Of a stretch of DNA of 64,000 bases, positions 1-10,654 are shown one piece after another. A program made the translations under genes and the position numbers. This DNA is from Adiantum capillus-veneris (lineage: Eukaryota > Streptophyta > Polypodiopsida > Polypodiales > Pteridaceae): positions 107,576,549-107,640,548 of the forward strand of contig CM043953.1 in assembly GCA_014529385.2 (NCBI GenBank), given 5' to 3'. The notes under the pieces are model-generated. The model ran no database searches. It was not told where the DNA came from and saw only the letters and a list, made by a program, of their open reading frames with translations. Position 1 is the stretch's first letter, and each line of letters opens with the position of its first letter.

Positions 1-46
<46 letters not shown>
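1..46. repeat. (TC)n microsatellite at window edge
   Basis: The window opens inside an uninterrupted TC dinucleotide run of at least 23 units. It is followed by CGTGTT, much like the border of the longer TC run in the 3' LTR near 33039. The full length is unknown because the run leaves the window. Confidence 0.97.
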
Positions 47-49
<3 letters not shown>

Positions 50-430
50 TTAACTATGCTCGTCTTTGTCGCCTTGCACCTCGTCCGTCAGGCTGGGTCC
101 CCGTGATTGACGGTGAGTGGATTAGGTCAACCCTCACACACAAGTTGAAGAGACTACTCTACCCACGCCCGTTTATACACACTCCCTCTGCCCCATGACT
201 GCGCACCACGCGTGACCAACCCTCTCTTACTCTCTCCCTCTGACGTACTAGAGCAGGTCAGCCCACCTGCACGCGCGCCCAGGCCCGTCTATCTCTGCTG
301 CCTTTCGACGCTGCTCTCTACTCTCTTTAACTCTCTCCCCTGTCGCTCACTACGCTGACAACCCACGTCAGCCACGAGCTCTCGCCCACGTGCTGATCGC
401 CGTTGGTCAACGTCCCCACAAGGTAAGCAC
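47..430. other. Unassigned GC-richer stretch without a gene
   Basis: This stretch is richer in C and G than its surroundings and contains many CTCTC and CCC runs. I see no open frame of useful length and no recognisable domain. It ends near 420 with CCACAAGGTAAGCACC, which would fit a splice donor or an LTR/internal border, but nothing else in the window supports either reading. Confidence 0.4.
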
Positions 431-1240
431 CAGGTAATAGTGTTATTTTATTATTAATTTATTTATTTTGTAATTTTAAAAAAAAATCAAAAATCAAAAA
501 TCTTTTTTCAAAAAAACAACAACAATAAATAGAATAAAAAATCATTAAAAATCCATTAAAACAATTTTTAAAAAAACAAACAAAAATAAATAAAAAATAA
601 AATAGAAAAATAAAAAACTCATACATTTTTTTAAAAAGGGTTTAAAAAATCATACAAAAATAGAAAAAATCATTTAAAAAAACAAACAAACATAGAAAAT
701 TCACAGAAAAATAAAAAACTCTTAGAAAATTCATAAAAATTTTTCAAAAACTCTACAAATTTTTAAAAAAATATATAAAAAATTCTATAAAAATTATAGA
801 CATAAAAGAAAATTCAAAAAGGTCACAGAAAATTCATAAACTATCCGGAAAAAACAAAATAAATCACAAAATTCATAAAATCTTCAAAAAAATTTGTAAA
901 AATTAGAAAATTCACAAAAAAAATTCTTAAAAATCAAAACTTTTTATAAAAAAAAGATCATAAAAGTACTAAAAATTTTAGAAAATTCAAAATTTCACAA
1001 AACATTAATAAAAATAAAAGAAAGTCGTCAAAAGTGCCAGAAAAAGCCAGAAAGAAGCAAAAAAGCAAAAAAACACACACACCATCGGAAGAGACACACG
1101 TCGAGCAAACAACACAAAAGCGGCCAAGTCGAAAAAAGCACGACCCGAGAAGTGTACCGCAAAGCGAGCAAAAATCAAGAACATGAGTCAGGAAAAACAC
1201 CGTGCAAAAGCGAACCAGATCAGCAGGAGAACAACTTAAA
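431..1240 (+). repeat. Strand-asymmetric A-rich low-complexity tract
   Basis: About 800 bases are dominated by A on the + strand, with short CAAAAAT, ATAAAAA and TTCATAAAA words and few G residues. Composition changes gradually from AT-only (431-1000) to A-rich with CAAG and GAAAAGC words (1020-1240). It is not a simple poly(A) tail because it is long, irregular and not preceded by a coding 3' end. It lies directly upstream of the gag-like remnants of element A, so it may be that element's untranslated leader; this is inference. The minus-strand frame across it is a composition artefact. Confidence 0.6.
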
Positions 1241-1740
1241 CGACCAACTCAAAGCCGTGAGGGGTAGACAAATTTCTACATTTGTCAAAATCAAGCCAAA
1301 AATCAACCAGTCAGAGTTGTAAAACTCATCGAAGCTGAGAAATTCGAGTTAGATTTTGGGATCTTCTTTGCAACTGGGATTGAGTTAATTTGGTCAAGAA
1401 TATTATTATTCTAGCTAAATTTTGACAGAGTTGCCACGGTTTATTTAAGGAGCTAGAATTGATCGTGCACGCAAGAAATTGGCAAGTGCAAGCAATTGCA
1501 CTGCGAATTAGCTTCCAATCGGACGAACAGAGGCACCAATCACGGTGGATTGCAGATTAGGATATTCAGAGTCCAGATTTTCATCATTTCAAAGGCCCAG
1601 ATCAATTCTGACACGATCCAACTAGAGTTAATCAACTCTTGTGAGTCTAAGAGCAGGCAACTGCAGTGCTTTGGCACAAACAGTTTTATCAAAATTGACT
1701 AGGAGAAATTCTGCTAATCAACACCAAAATCTGTTAGGAG

Positions 1741-2460
1741 ATAGTTTTTACAGAACAAGTCAACATGGACTCAAAGCGAGCCAAGAATTCAAGTACAACA
1801 AAACAAGCTAGTAGTAGTGGCAACACATGCACAACTGCAACAGAGCAGATTTTATAGCTTTATGGATACAATGGAGATAAAGTCTTGTACACAGATTCAG
1901 AAGGTCATAGGTATCTTATGAGCAGTAAAAGCAATGCGGGAGCCAAGATCCTATTGATCAGAGTAAAGCCAGATTCAAAGAACTCCCAGATGTTCACAGA
2001 CTTCAGTGGAGCCAAGTATTGCAAGCTCAAAGATGAAGTGCAGATAGAAGTGCAAAAATTTGACCAAAGTGGTTATCCAAAAAATCTGCACAAGTCAGCA
2101 AAACATACATTTGGTGCATATGCAATTAGGGTCATTGTACATGGATTACAGTGGTCAGATCTATAATCGAGAACCAGAATTGCAAGATCCAACAGATCAA
2201 CTAATAGAAGCCAATCTAATTGTGGAACCAGGTCAAAGACGGTACAAAGGTCAAGATGGAGCAATCTACAACTTGATGCTTAGTGTTCTAAAAGAAGAAG
2301 CCGACAACTTGGCAAGCATAGAAGCAGAAACTTCTCAGGTAGAGCTTGGCATGACAGAACCAAATGAAATACCATCAGTCGTGGCATATTGCTCAAATTG
2401 TGGACGAAAAGGTGGACATTTTTTTTAAGATTGTCCAAGAAATCCAGACAACAAGGACAC
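1741..2460 (+). pseudogene. Gag-like protein remnant with zinc knuckle (element A)
   Basis: Two overlapping frames (1885-2166 and 2060-2428) are joined by a frameshift near 2110-2140. The protein shows four copies of an aromatic-x-D/G-x2-G-x2-Y motif, starting near 1888 (YTDSEGHRYL), 1993 (FTDFSGAKYC), 2138 (YMDYSGQIYN) and 2243 (YKGQDGAIYN); the first and last pairs are each 105 bases apart. At 2390-2434 a CCHC zinc knuckle reads C-S-N-C-G-R-K-G-G-H, with its last Cys beyond an in-frame TAA at 2426. A zinc knuckle after a long repeat region is typical of retroelement nucleocapsid, so gag is the best call. The repeat domain does not match a gag family I know. Confidence 0.55.
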
Positions 2461-3118
2461 ATCAACTTCCAAGCAAGGTACATAGCAAATTGGAAATGCA
2501 AACCTCGATGTAAGTGCATTTAACTCGTCACTTTTAATGCAATCAGATGATTCTACATTACCGTTAGAAGCACTAATAAAAGCACTGCAAGTTCAAAATC
2601 AGCATAAAGATGCACATGCACCTGAAAAGCTTAAGATTCTTTGAACAAAAAATTCTTGCATGAATTTGTTCAAGGTGTCCAGATATCACCGAATGTTGAA
2701 AAGACCGTTAGGTTTGCAAATGATTCTGCATCTAGTGCCACAAGCGTGCAATCATTCACGAGTCTAAGGGACACATTAAACAAAATGATGTTAGCTTTGT
2801 ATGGTACACATAATTCATATGCACACTACATATACCAAAAGGAAAATTGTACAAAAAGGATCAACCAGTGTTTGAACGGCCCACATACCAGCTCATAGAA
2901 GTGCGTCCAGTGATAGATAAAAAAGGATGGTTCATTTCATAGGAAACAATCTATTATAGCACATCCTCTCTAGAGCTTGACCTAGGGGATAATTTGTCAT
3001 GTTTCAAGGAGATACATAGGAAACTATGCAGAAGGTTTACTAATGCCAAACATCAACAATGCTATCCAAAGTGTACCTGCACAATCCCAAAAGGTGAGAC
3101 TAAACCAGAGCCAAAAAT
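2461..3118 (+). other. Element A spacer with weak coding remnants
   Basis: Only a short frame at 2641-2898 is open here, and it resembles no domain I know. Composition and codon-like texture match the flanking gag-like segments, so this is probably decayed coding sequence between the zinc knuckle and the next repeat-bearing segment. No separate gene is supported. Confidence 0.4.
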
Positions 3119-3754
3119 TTGAACTCTTACAATGAAGCAGGCTATATTGATCACCCTAGGAAGGGGGGAGCTGTAAATTCATCAAGCTTAGCTTATGTAC
3201 CAGGAAATGCTACACCAGTTAGAAGCCCTAGGGGTTCTAGCCAACAAACTCCTTCAAAGCAGAAACCATTGAAAGATCATATGGTTGTTGGAAGTTTCCA
3301 ATTGACCCAAATTCCATCAGAATCTGCAAACAAATGCTTATATGAAGATCATCAGGGACAAAAGTTTCAGCTGATCTCCACAGGTTAGAGTCAAAAGCCG
3401 ATAAATCCAATAGTGTTCAAGCAATTACATGTGATCAAGCTCACATATGCATATCAAGATGCACATGGTAATGAATATCAGCAAGATCAAGACCTTTTAC
3501 AAACCCCTATGGATGGCCCGAATGAAGTCAAAGACTATCTGAAGATGATGCAAATCCTCAAGCTGCCAGAACAGGTGACAAAAAAGTCAAAGTCAATGAA
3601 AGCTAAAGTCCAGAAGGATACACAAAGGTCACCACCAAAATATCCTCCAAAGAGACAGATTCTGTCAAAAAGTACAATGGATCTTCTAAGATCAAAGGTT
3701 ACTCAAATGCAAGCGGATAATGTTCATCATTTGCAAAAAAGTGCAATATTATAG
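3119..3754 (+). pseudogene. Repeat-bearing gag/linker segment of element A
   Basis: Two frames (3119-3388 and 3413-3754) lie in line, separated by a stop at 3386-3388 and a short gap. Each holds a further copy of the Y-x-D-x2-G motif: YEDHQGQKFQ near 3341 and YQDAHGNEYQ near 3452. The 111-base spacing is close to the 105-base spacing of the first copies, so a 35-37 residue repeat unit extends through the protein. The second frame ends in a basic, Lys/Gln-rich stretch. Function is unknown; nucleic-acid binding would fit the charge but is not shown. Confidence 0.45.
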
Positions 3755-3757
3755 CCA

Positions 3758-4297
3758 ATGGATCCAACATCGATGGAAGCAGGCGGTCAAAGCAAAGAAA
3801 ATGCAAATAAAGCTCGACCAGAGACAATCAAGTGCAACATTGTTGGTGAAAACGAAGAAAAGTTGTTCAGTGTAGTAAAGCTATATTTTCAACTAGACAA
3901 GAACCTCATTTCTTTTTGTACTAGGAAAAGATGTGGCCAGCCACAATTGGAAGATGCTTCTAAATTTGTTAGAATATCAGGAGACAAAGGATCTGAATGC
4001 TGGGGAATCATCTCCACCACCATTGAAGTAAGTTCACAGATCATCATAGCTCAATTTCATGTGATCACAGCAAAGGATATGCTAGAGGACGTCATAATGG
4101 GTATGCCAATGGCCCATAAGATGCTAGAGATACAGAGATCAATGAAGATGCAGTCTTCAGAGACAACCAATAATGAAGACCAAGACTGGTCACATGCAGA
4201 CGATAGCACAAGGGCCTCAAGAACAGTTAAAATGGAGGCTTATATCAAAGCAGATCTTATTGAACATGATTCATCTCCATCCAACAAAACTGCATAA
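3758..4297 (+). pseudogene. First protease-like domain of element A
   Basis: A 179-residue frame. After a Lys/Glu-rich lead it contains IKCNIVGENEEKLFSVVKLY and ends its core with D-V-I-M-G-M-P, which matches the position and pattern of the D-[VI]-[IL]-L-G-x-x-[WF]-L strand of retroelement aspartic proteases. The catalytic D-[ST]-G triad is not visible where expected, so the copy is degenerate, or the similarity is structural only. It lies between the gag-like segments and a second similar stretch at 4376-4930. Confidence 0.4.
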
Positions 4298-4375
4298 GAG
4301 CTTAAAGAAAATCAAGCAATAGCAAGTGCAGATCAAACAGAGCAAAGAGAAATCACGGAAGCTATTGAGCAGAGA

Positions 4376-4930
4376 ATGCCACCAAAGCTAGAAGTTAAGA
4401 AGAATGGGGTTGCAGACAACCAAGAAGCAATAGGAAGTCCAAAGATTAATCACTCGTTGCCAAGTGAATCAGCTGATGAAAGTCATATTGGAAAACACAG
4501 TCTCAAGATACTCTCCATAGAGATGCGGTCAGATCAAGATGAGACCATGGCAAATGTAGGACAAAGATCTTCAATAGAACCAGCAATGAGAATAGCTATA
4601 GTCCTCAGCAGTACAAAAGGAGCGAGTGTCAGATGCAATGCTCTAGTGCATAAAGAAGCAAAGTACAATATGGTTGCAAAAAACATTTAGAGCATTCTTG
4701 AGATTATTCAGAGCAAGCCAAGTAATAGAGAAATCATGGGTAAGGCTACAAGTCAAAGAGAATGGATGCTACCCTTAGCATCCAAATCATGAAGAGCAGG
4801 TAAAGTTTTAGGTGAAGCCTTCAAAAGACATGCATGCAGATGTCATCATTGGACATCAGTGGTTAGACCAATACAAGGCCTACAAAGAAGACAAAATGTT
4901 GATACTCTCTTTTCCAAGAGGTAGCAAGCA
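4376..4930 (+). pseudogene. Second protease-like domain of element A
   Basis: The frame 4376-4690 ends at a stop after YNMVAKNI. About 145 bases on, in another frame, 4839-4870 reads D-V-I-I-G-H-Q-W-L-D-Q, a better match to the D-V-I-L-G-x-x-W-L protease strand than the first copy. Upstream residues LSSTKGASVRC could be a ruined active-site loop. Two such stretches in tandem within one element are unusual; they may be a duplication, or gag-associated repeats that only look like protease. I cannot decide from sequence alone. Confidence 0.4.
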
Positions 4931-5303
4931 GCAATTACATAAACCATTAATGCTAGATTCAGAGTTGCAAAAGTCACAATAATCAAAGACAAATCTTGTA
5001 GACAAAGGTAAAGCTAAAGTGGAACTTCCACCAATTAGCACAAACGGAGTGGTGCTCTATGCCTCTACATCAAAGAACCCTCATGGATCAACTTCTTCAA
5101 GCAAGTCAGGCTTTTAAAACTTAAAGTCAACTGCTGACCCAATGGAAACCTCTTAGGAGACACCCAGAAATGCAAAGATATTTCAGCCAAAGTACTCAAG
5201 AAAGAAAAAGATAGTCAAGCAAGTGTTTGTTCCAAGCAATTTAGTCAAAGTCAATGATCCGGTTTGGATTAGGGACGGGAAATCAACATAGAAAGACAAA
5301 CAC

Positions 5304-5846
5304 ATGGGATGGATAGAATCACAATGGAGCTTAAAAGAACAGGAGTACTATGGAGGTAACATACAGATATGGATACCAAAACCGCAGGTTAGGGCATATG
5401 AAGTAACATCAAGTCCCTCCCAAGAAAGAAAACCCACAAGGTCTCAACCTCGACAATATCCTAGGATACCTAAGAAGCAAGTATACAACAACACAACATT
5501 GAAAGATGCTAAAGTCAACCAAAACTCTCAAGAGGATACAAAAAAAAGATGGATCTCAAAGAATCTTCCTCTTGGACAAAGATTCTACACAGGTTATATA
5601 GAGATTTGTCTACCAGTCAAACACAAGCCAACTGCAACTACACTAGACCTGCATAAAGATCTCAAGAACTCAACAAGACCTATAGCTAAGGAAAGTCAAC
5701 AAAGGAGATACAAAGGTCATCAAGAAATTTGGATTCCTAAGTCTTTCAATGCTTCGAGTCAAAAGCCAGATGTTGACAACCAACATGGCCTACAACAACA
5801 TCAAAAACTCCTATCAACAGGCCAAATTGGAGAATCAAACAGTTAA
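5304..5846 (+). pseudogene. C-terminal I-P repeat protein segment of element A
   Basis: An open frame of 180 residues with three copies of an aromatic-x-G-x2-x-I-x-[IL]-P motif: YYGGNIQIWIPKP near the start, FYTGYIEICLPVK in the middle and RYKGHQEIWIPKS near the end. They are separated by 60-80 basic, Gln/Lys/Thr-rich residues. The motif looks like short beta-strand pairs and echoes the Y-x-D-x2-G-x2-Y repeats upstream. There is no match to RT, RNase H, integrase or chromodomain. It occupies the position where pol would be in a standard LTR element. Confidence 0.45.
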
Positions 5847-6952
5847 TGGAGTCTTCACAGTCAAGGAAGGACCACCCAACTAATGTGAATGTAGATTCGA
5901 AGAAGATAACTTACAGGTATGGCAAAAGAAACCTTCAATGCCAATTTGGTCCTTCACTAATCCTCTTTTTGAGGATTCAAGCTTACTTTTACCAGAAGAA
6001 ATATTTGTAGTAAGCACAAGAATGTAAAAAGTCAAGTTGTCAGGGTGCAAAAAACACTCTTTGGCATAGTCAGAGTCAGGCTGTTGAGCCATAAAATGAG
6101 CAAAGCATTAGTCCCAAAGCTTCAAGTCATATTAAACTCTATGCTAAGAGTTGTAGTTATTAGGCTTACACTCAAACTCGAAGAGTTGAGCATATCTAAG
6201 TCATGTCGCTCATGTTGGATGAGATGAGCATAAGAGTCGAAGTCTATTAACTTACAAATGGTGGAGTGTCATAGAGTCCAACACTCACGCACAGTGCACA
6301 GTTAGATGAGAGCACATATCCTCGACAACAAAAACCATTCTTAAAGGGGTGCAGCTTGCAAAGCCATGTCATATGCTTTTATAGCTACACCATCTTTCTT
6401 GCACAGCATATTGTTTCCCATGCATTTCTATGATGTCCACCATTGGACATATGCATTAGACACTCTTTTTTGCTTCCACCTATGCACCTTGAGTGGACTA
6501 CAACAAGCGACTACAACAGGCAAACCAATATTCCCTCATGCTACCCTTTCATATTTGCTGCCTTTTTAATTCTATATCTATCAGCAAATAATCCCTTGAG
6601 TACTTTATTAATATTTCCCATGCTCATAAGTACTCCAATAATGCGCGTATCCCAAAGGTACTTTTTCCCCATTGGATTTTTTCCCTTTGGTCATCTAGGT
6701 ATTAGACCCTAATTTAGATATCATTTTACTTCTCTTGTACATACTTTTCATATATAAACAATAGCCTCATCATTATGTTATTACAATGGAAAAATGCAAC
6801 ATCATCTCTCACATCAGACATATTTGGACCAATCAAGATGTTGCAGAAAATTGAACCTCATCAACAAATGAAGACAATCAACCCATCAACAACCAATCAA
6901 AAACCTTTCACAGCATCCACGGGCACTTCTCAACGGTGCCCGAGGACGGGTA
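5847..6952 (+). other. Element A 3' untranslated stretch with a short hairpin
   Basis: No gene is seen. Open frames at 6045-6227, 6366-6569 and 6443-6712 show no domain and overlap one another. Near the end, 6920-6926 (CGGGCAC) and 6936-6942 (GTGCCCG) form a 7-bp inverted repeat, followed by another GAGGACGGGTAC. Confidence 0.4.
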
Positions 6953-6972
6953 CTAAAATCGAAAGGGGGGAA
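6953..6972 (+). other. Polypurine tract of element A
   Basis: A purine run containing GAAAGGGGGGAA sits directly before the TGTTAA start of the LTR, the expected place for the plus-strand priming site of an LTR element. Confidence 0.7.
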
Positions 6973-7981
6973 TGTTAATTGAGCCGACGTCAGTTAACAG
7001 GAGCTGCTAAATATCGAAGCCTTATGAATGCATATCGAAGATTAATATGAAGCAGCAGTGAAGATTGGAGTTACACACTTTTCACATTTTTCCAAAATGG
7101 CCAAGTATTGTAATTTCTCGATTTATTTTGCCATTGTGATAATTGTAACGTGTTAGGAGCTCAATAAGAGTTCCAAGATGTAAAGCATAGGACAATTAGT
7201 GTACCTAGGTTGCAAATACAATAAGTGTGGAGCCTTAAAGGTCTTGGGCACCGAACATTACACATTTTAGACCTTGGCTAAGGTATAAAATCCAAATTTG
7301 TAAAGTTTATTATTAAGTTTTAGATAATAGAAACACTACATGAGCTAACGGCGCTCACTTCTCTCCTTCTCGTGCTTCCTACTCCCTTCCGGGTTGTCAC
7401 ATTGCAGTGCCGTCTGTTGCATTGCAACTGCAGGTAAGAGCTCTACGCATTGACGTAAGCATTTCATGGTAATCCGTAGCTTTTGGAGACGCAGACCCGC
7501 GGCTTAATTTCATCATAAGTAGAAATTTAAGCTTCAAATCATAAGCTAAGTATAGGCGTGGTAGTGGGACATCATTGCTAAGCATTTAGATGCATTCTGG
7601 GTCGAAAATGACTAGGTCAAAAACTCACTACTGTTAATAATTGTGATTTTTGCACTTGACCTAAAGTGAGGTTTGAGACCATAAGCATGTGTGCTTAGGT
7701 CTTATAAATAAGTCCTAGAAGTTTCGTAACGTTTGGATGTCGTTTGATGCTGTAACGGATGTGATTTGTTTGTCGATGAGCGACTAGCTTTTGGTGATTT
7801 CAATCATTTGAGTGTAGCTTGAGTTAGATGCGAGTTGTTTGTTGTTTTCCAAGAGATTGACAACCTCTTGTAGCCTCCATGCACTAGTCGAGTCAGCTTC
7901 GTCCCATGGATTGACAATTATATTCGTGGTTCTCGCTATGTCTGCAATAAGATAGGAGTCAGGCTAGACACCCGTCCCACA
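6973..7981 (+). repeat. 3' LTR of element A (1009 bp)
   Basis: It starts TGTTAATTGAGC after the polypurine tract and ends CCCGTCCCACA. It aligns along much of its length with the LTR at 41182-42016: both contain ATAGAAACAC, CCCTTCCGGGTTGTCACATT, GGTAAGAGCTCTAC and CATTCTGGGTCGAAAA in the same order, and both end CCCGTCCCACA. No primer-binding site follows, so this is a true 3' end. The other copy is 835 bp, about 170 bp shorter, mainly from its 5' part. The sequence right of 7981 is an unrelated minus-strand copia fragment. Confidence 0.8.
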
Positions 7982-8049
7982 TCACCATTTGCACTCCTTG
8001 AGTCTTCACCATCCTCAAGCTCCATGTACTCATCACCTGTTTCTTTCGT

Positions 8050-9237
8050 CTGTTTTCTTTCCAAGTGATCTTTGTAAATATTTTGGCCATTGAAAATTAC
8101 ATCCCTACTTCTAAAATTTTATCATCTTCAAGATTCCTTAGGCGGCGATGCCCAACGTCACCTTCTCCATAACCGATGAAGAAACACTTTTTGGACTTTT
8201 TATCTAGATTTGATCTTAGGCTTCTATCTATGTGCATGAAAGCCTCACACCCAAACACTTTGAGAATGAATAATTCATTGGTTTACCTGTCCATGCCTCC
8301 TCTAGAACTCCCCCATCCAATGCCATTGAGAGTGACTGTTTCATCAAATACATAGACGTACTTATTACTGCTTCTGCCCAAAGCTCTAGCGGTAAGCGTG
8401 CATGTAGCTGCATGCTTTGTGCTCGCTCCATGATTGTTCTATTTATCCTTTTGGAACTTTTATTTTGTTGAGGTGTCCGTGGGGTTGTCCTTTGCCTCCG
8501 AATGCTATTGCTAGCACAAAAGCTTTCAAAAGCTTGGCTGCAATATTCGCCTCCATTGCCGAATATGAGGCATTTAACCTTGGTACCTACTTCATTCTCC
8601 ACAAAGGCTTTCCACCTTTGAAGTATGGAGAACACATCGGATTTATTCTTCATGACATAAACCCATGTTTTTCTAGTTGCATCGTCTATGAGTGTTACAT
8701 AGTACAATGAGCCACCAAGGGATCGTGTACTTGCAGGACCCCAAACATCAGAATGAACCAATTCAAGTTCTTTATTTTTTCTTTCATTTCCTACTTTTAG
8801 GAATTTCACATTCTTTTGTTTACCATAAACACAATTTTCACAGAACTTTAAGTCCACTTCTTTCAAACCCGGTAGAAGCTTCTTTGATTGAAGGAGCGCA
8901 TTCCTTTGGCACTCATATGCCCAAACCGATAGTGCCACACCGCACTGTCCACTTCTGTAGCTATTGCACAAGTTGAAGATTGCGTGCTGATAGTACACAA
9001 GTAAAGTGTACCGATCTTTTCTCCCTTGGCAACCACCAAAGATCCCTTTGAGATTTTCCACCGTTTCTTTCCAAATGCAATGTTGTGACCTTCATCGTCC
9101 AATTGTCCAGTAGAGATCAAATTTTTGCAAAGAGATGAGACATACCTAACATCTATAAGCTTCCATTGATTTCCGTTAGCAGTTTTGACACAAATTGTAC
9201 CTTTGTCAACAATTTCACAAGCTTCATCATCTCCCAA
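8050..9237 (-). pseudogene. Copia GAG-pre-integrase and integrase core, broken (element B)
   Basis: Two overlapping minus-strand frames (9237-8863 and 9061-8228) are joined by a frameshift near 8870-8960. The first gives the GAG-pre-integrase region (VWHYRFGHMS). The second gives C-x2-C (FCENCVYGKQ), then the rve integrase core: HSDVWGP with the first catalytic Asp, FGNGGEY where copia enzymes have T-D-N-G-G-E-Y (the second catalytic Asp is lost), and TPQQN near the catalytic Glu region. Coding similarity continues past the stop to about 8050 (KKCFFIGYG). It would have acted in integration; this copy is inactive by mutation and truncation. Confidence 0.8.
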
Positions 9238-9380
9238 GTATACATATCCAAAATGACCTTTGGTGTAATCTTGGAAATGTTGCTTGTGTGGTGTCGCATG
9301 GAATGAAGCCCCGGAATCTACTATCTAGGGTTTAGACACATTGTCTAATGAGAGAATTAGAGCATCTTGCTCTACTTTAC

Positions 9381-9864
9381 CTACCACATTGGCCTTTGAT
9401 GTTGGCATGTTGTCTTGAGACTCTGGATCCTCCTTCTTCTTGGACCAGCAATCCTTCTTGCAGCAGTTCCAACATTCAAGAACTGACTTTGTGTGTGACT
9501 TGCTTTGCCTTGAGCGATCACGATCCTTTTGGTTTTTGAACCTCTCCTAAGGCCTTCCTCTTGTTTCCACTGATAATGTATCACTTGATGACTCTATTGT
9601 GCTTCTCCTTTGCATTTCCTCGCTTAGGAGAGCACCCACAACATCATCAAACTTAAGAGTATTTGTGCCAGAGATAAAATTTCTTCCATCCATCACAAGG
9701 CTATCCCAACTATCTAGTAGAGACGATAGTATAACGAGAGCTCGCACTTTGTCATCGAAATTGATTTTCACCGGTCGAAATTGACTTATGTTGGTGTTAA
9801 AGTCATTTAGGTATTTTGCAACTAAACCATTCTCCGCCATCTTTAGATTAAACAAGCGCTTCAT
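9381..9864 (-). pseudogene. Copia gag (UBN2-like) and zinc-knuckle remnant (element B)
   Basis: The frame at 9864-9547 reads KRLFNLKMAENGLVAKYLNDFN, then LVILSSLLDSWD and ALLSEEMQRR, the standard order in copia gag of the UBN2 type. A shift leads into 9584-9381, where CWNCCKKDCW is a damaged CCHC knuckle (expected C-x2-C-x4-H-x4-C). The order continues into the protease and integrase of the same element. Further gag sequence in other frames extends to about 10200. Confidence 0.75.
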
Positions 9865-10242
9865 GAGAAATACCTTATTGGATGTCGTGGTTTCTCGTAG
9901 AGGCCGTCAAGTGACTTCATCAAGTCCTCCGTGGTATTCATCTCCAAAGCGTTGAAGGCCTCCGTTGGCACCAAGCTTAACTAGATTGTTCCTAATGCCT
10001 TTTGGTCAAGGACAATCCATGCATCATCTGCCATTGTTGCGGGCTTCTTTGCAAAACCACCTAGTGGAAAATAAAGGTCTTTCTAGTAGAGATAATCTTC
10101 AATATGCATCTTCTAGTGTTGGTAGTTCTTGCCGTTGAATTTCTCAATCTTGAGCTTCCCTTCTCCACCATTACTTCCACTCAATTCAAGGAATCCTTTC
10201 CTTGAGATACTTTAGTTGCTACAAGCAAACCTTGCTCTGATA

Positions 10243-10258
10243 GAGCTCTGATACTAGC
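10243..10258 (-). other. Primer-binding site of element B
   Basis: On the minus strand, just inside the LTR, CTAGTATCAGAGCTC matches the initiator-Met tRNA binding site TGGTATCAGAGC, with TGG changed to TAG. This makes 10259 the internal end of a 5' LTR read on the minus strand. Confidence 0.75.
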
Positions 10259-10441
10259 TGTTAGGAAATATGATGTAGCTAAGTAAATAATTGAGTAGTT
10301 TACTTAATGGAGAGAGATAATTTTCACACATGAAGATTATAGAGTAGAGAGAGAGAGAGAGCACACATGATATACGTGGTTCACCCAATGTGGGCTACGT
10401 CCAAGGGAAAGCAGTGTGAGTGCGCAAATGCGGTGCACGTG

Positions 10442-10495
<54 letters not shown>

Positions 10496-10654
10496 ACATG
10501 ATGTGGGTGGAGCTCCCAAATCTCACTATATGAGCACAATGTGAGAATGAGTGAGAGCTCCTCATTCTTTGCATGTATAAAGAATAAGGAGATAAATACG
10601 GGCGGTCGGCGAATACGGGCAAAGCATGGTGAGACCCACCGCCTTTACCTAACA
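10259..10654 (-). repeat. Copia LTR with internal (AG)n tract (396 bp)
   Basis: On the + strand it starts TGTTAGGAAATA and ends TTTACCTAACA, so the termini are TGTTAGG/CCTAACA. The left side has a PBS and the right side (10655-10667, minus strand) has a polypurine tract AGTGGGAGAA. It contains a GA-dinucleotide run at 10443-10494. About 240 bp of it are shared with the LTR at 18096-18335. Being flanked by both a PBS and a PPT, it looks like a shared LTR between two internal regions. Confidence 0.75.
10443..10494. repeat. (GA)n microsatellite inside a copia LTR
   Basis: About 26 uninterrupted GA units. The homologous LTR at 18096-18335 has a shorter, interrupted run at 18124-18159. Confidence 0.95.

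Larger units (their letters stand above)
1241..6972 (+). mobile_element. Element A: internal region of a decayed LTR retroelement
   Basis: This is an internal retroelement domain on the + strand that ends at a polypurine tract (6953-6972) followed by a 3' LTR starting TGTTAA. It carries a gag-like region with a zinc knuckle, two protease-like stretches ending in D-V-I-x-G, and a C-terminal region with a repeated I-P motif. Many stops and frameshifts break it up. I could not find reverse transcriptase, RNase H or integrase motifs, so the element either lost pol or never had it and used helper functions. The 5' LTR is outside the window or lost. A relative lies at 41182-44600. Confidence 0.65.
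7982..10258 (-). mobile_element. Element B: truncated Ty1/copia internal region (minus)
   Basis: Read on the minus strand from 10258, this holds a primer-binding site, gag, zinc-knuckle and protease remnants, and most of integrase, then stops at 7982 where the element A LTR begins. RT and RNase H are missing. Frames are shifted several times. The abrupt junction with the LTR end suggests that element A inserted into this copia copy and that the rest of it lies beyond the left edge of the window; this cannot be checked here. Confidence 0.8.

Noticed and set aside
958-1200. Phe/Leu/Cys-rich minus-strand frame that looks like a membrane protein
   Set aside because: It is the complement of the A-rich tract; composition alone explains the hydrophobicity.
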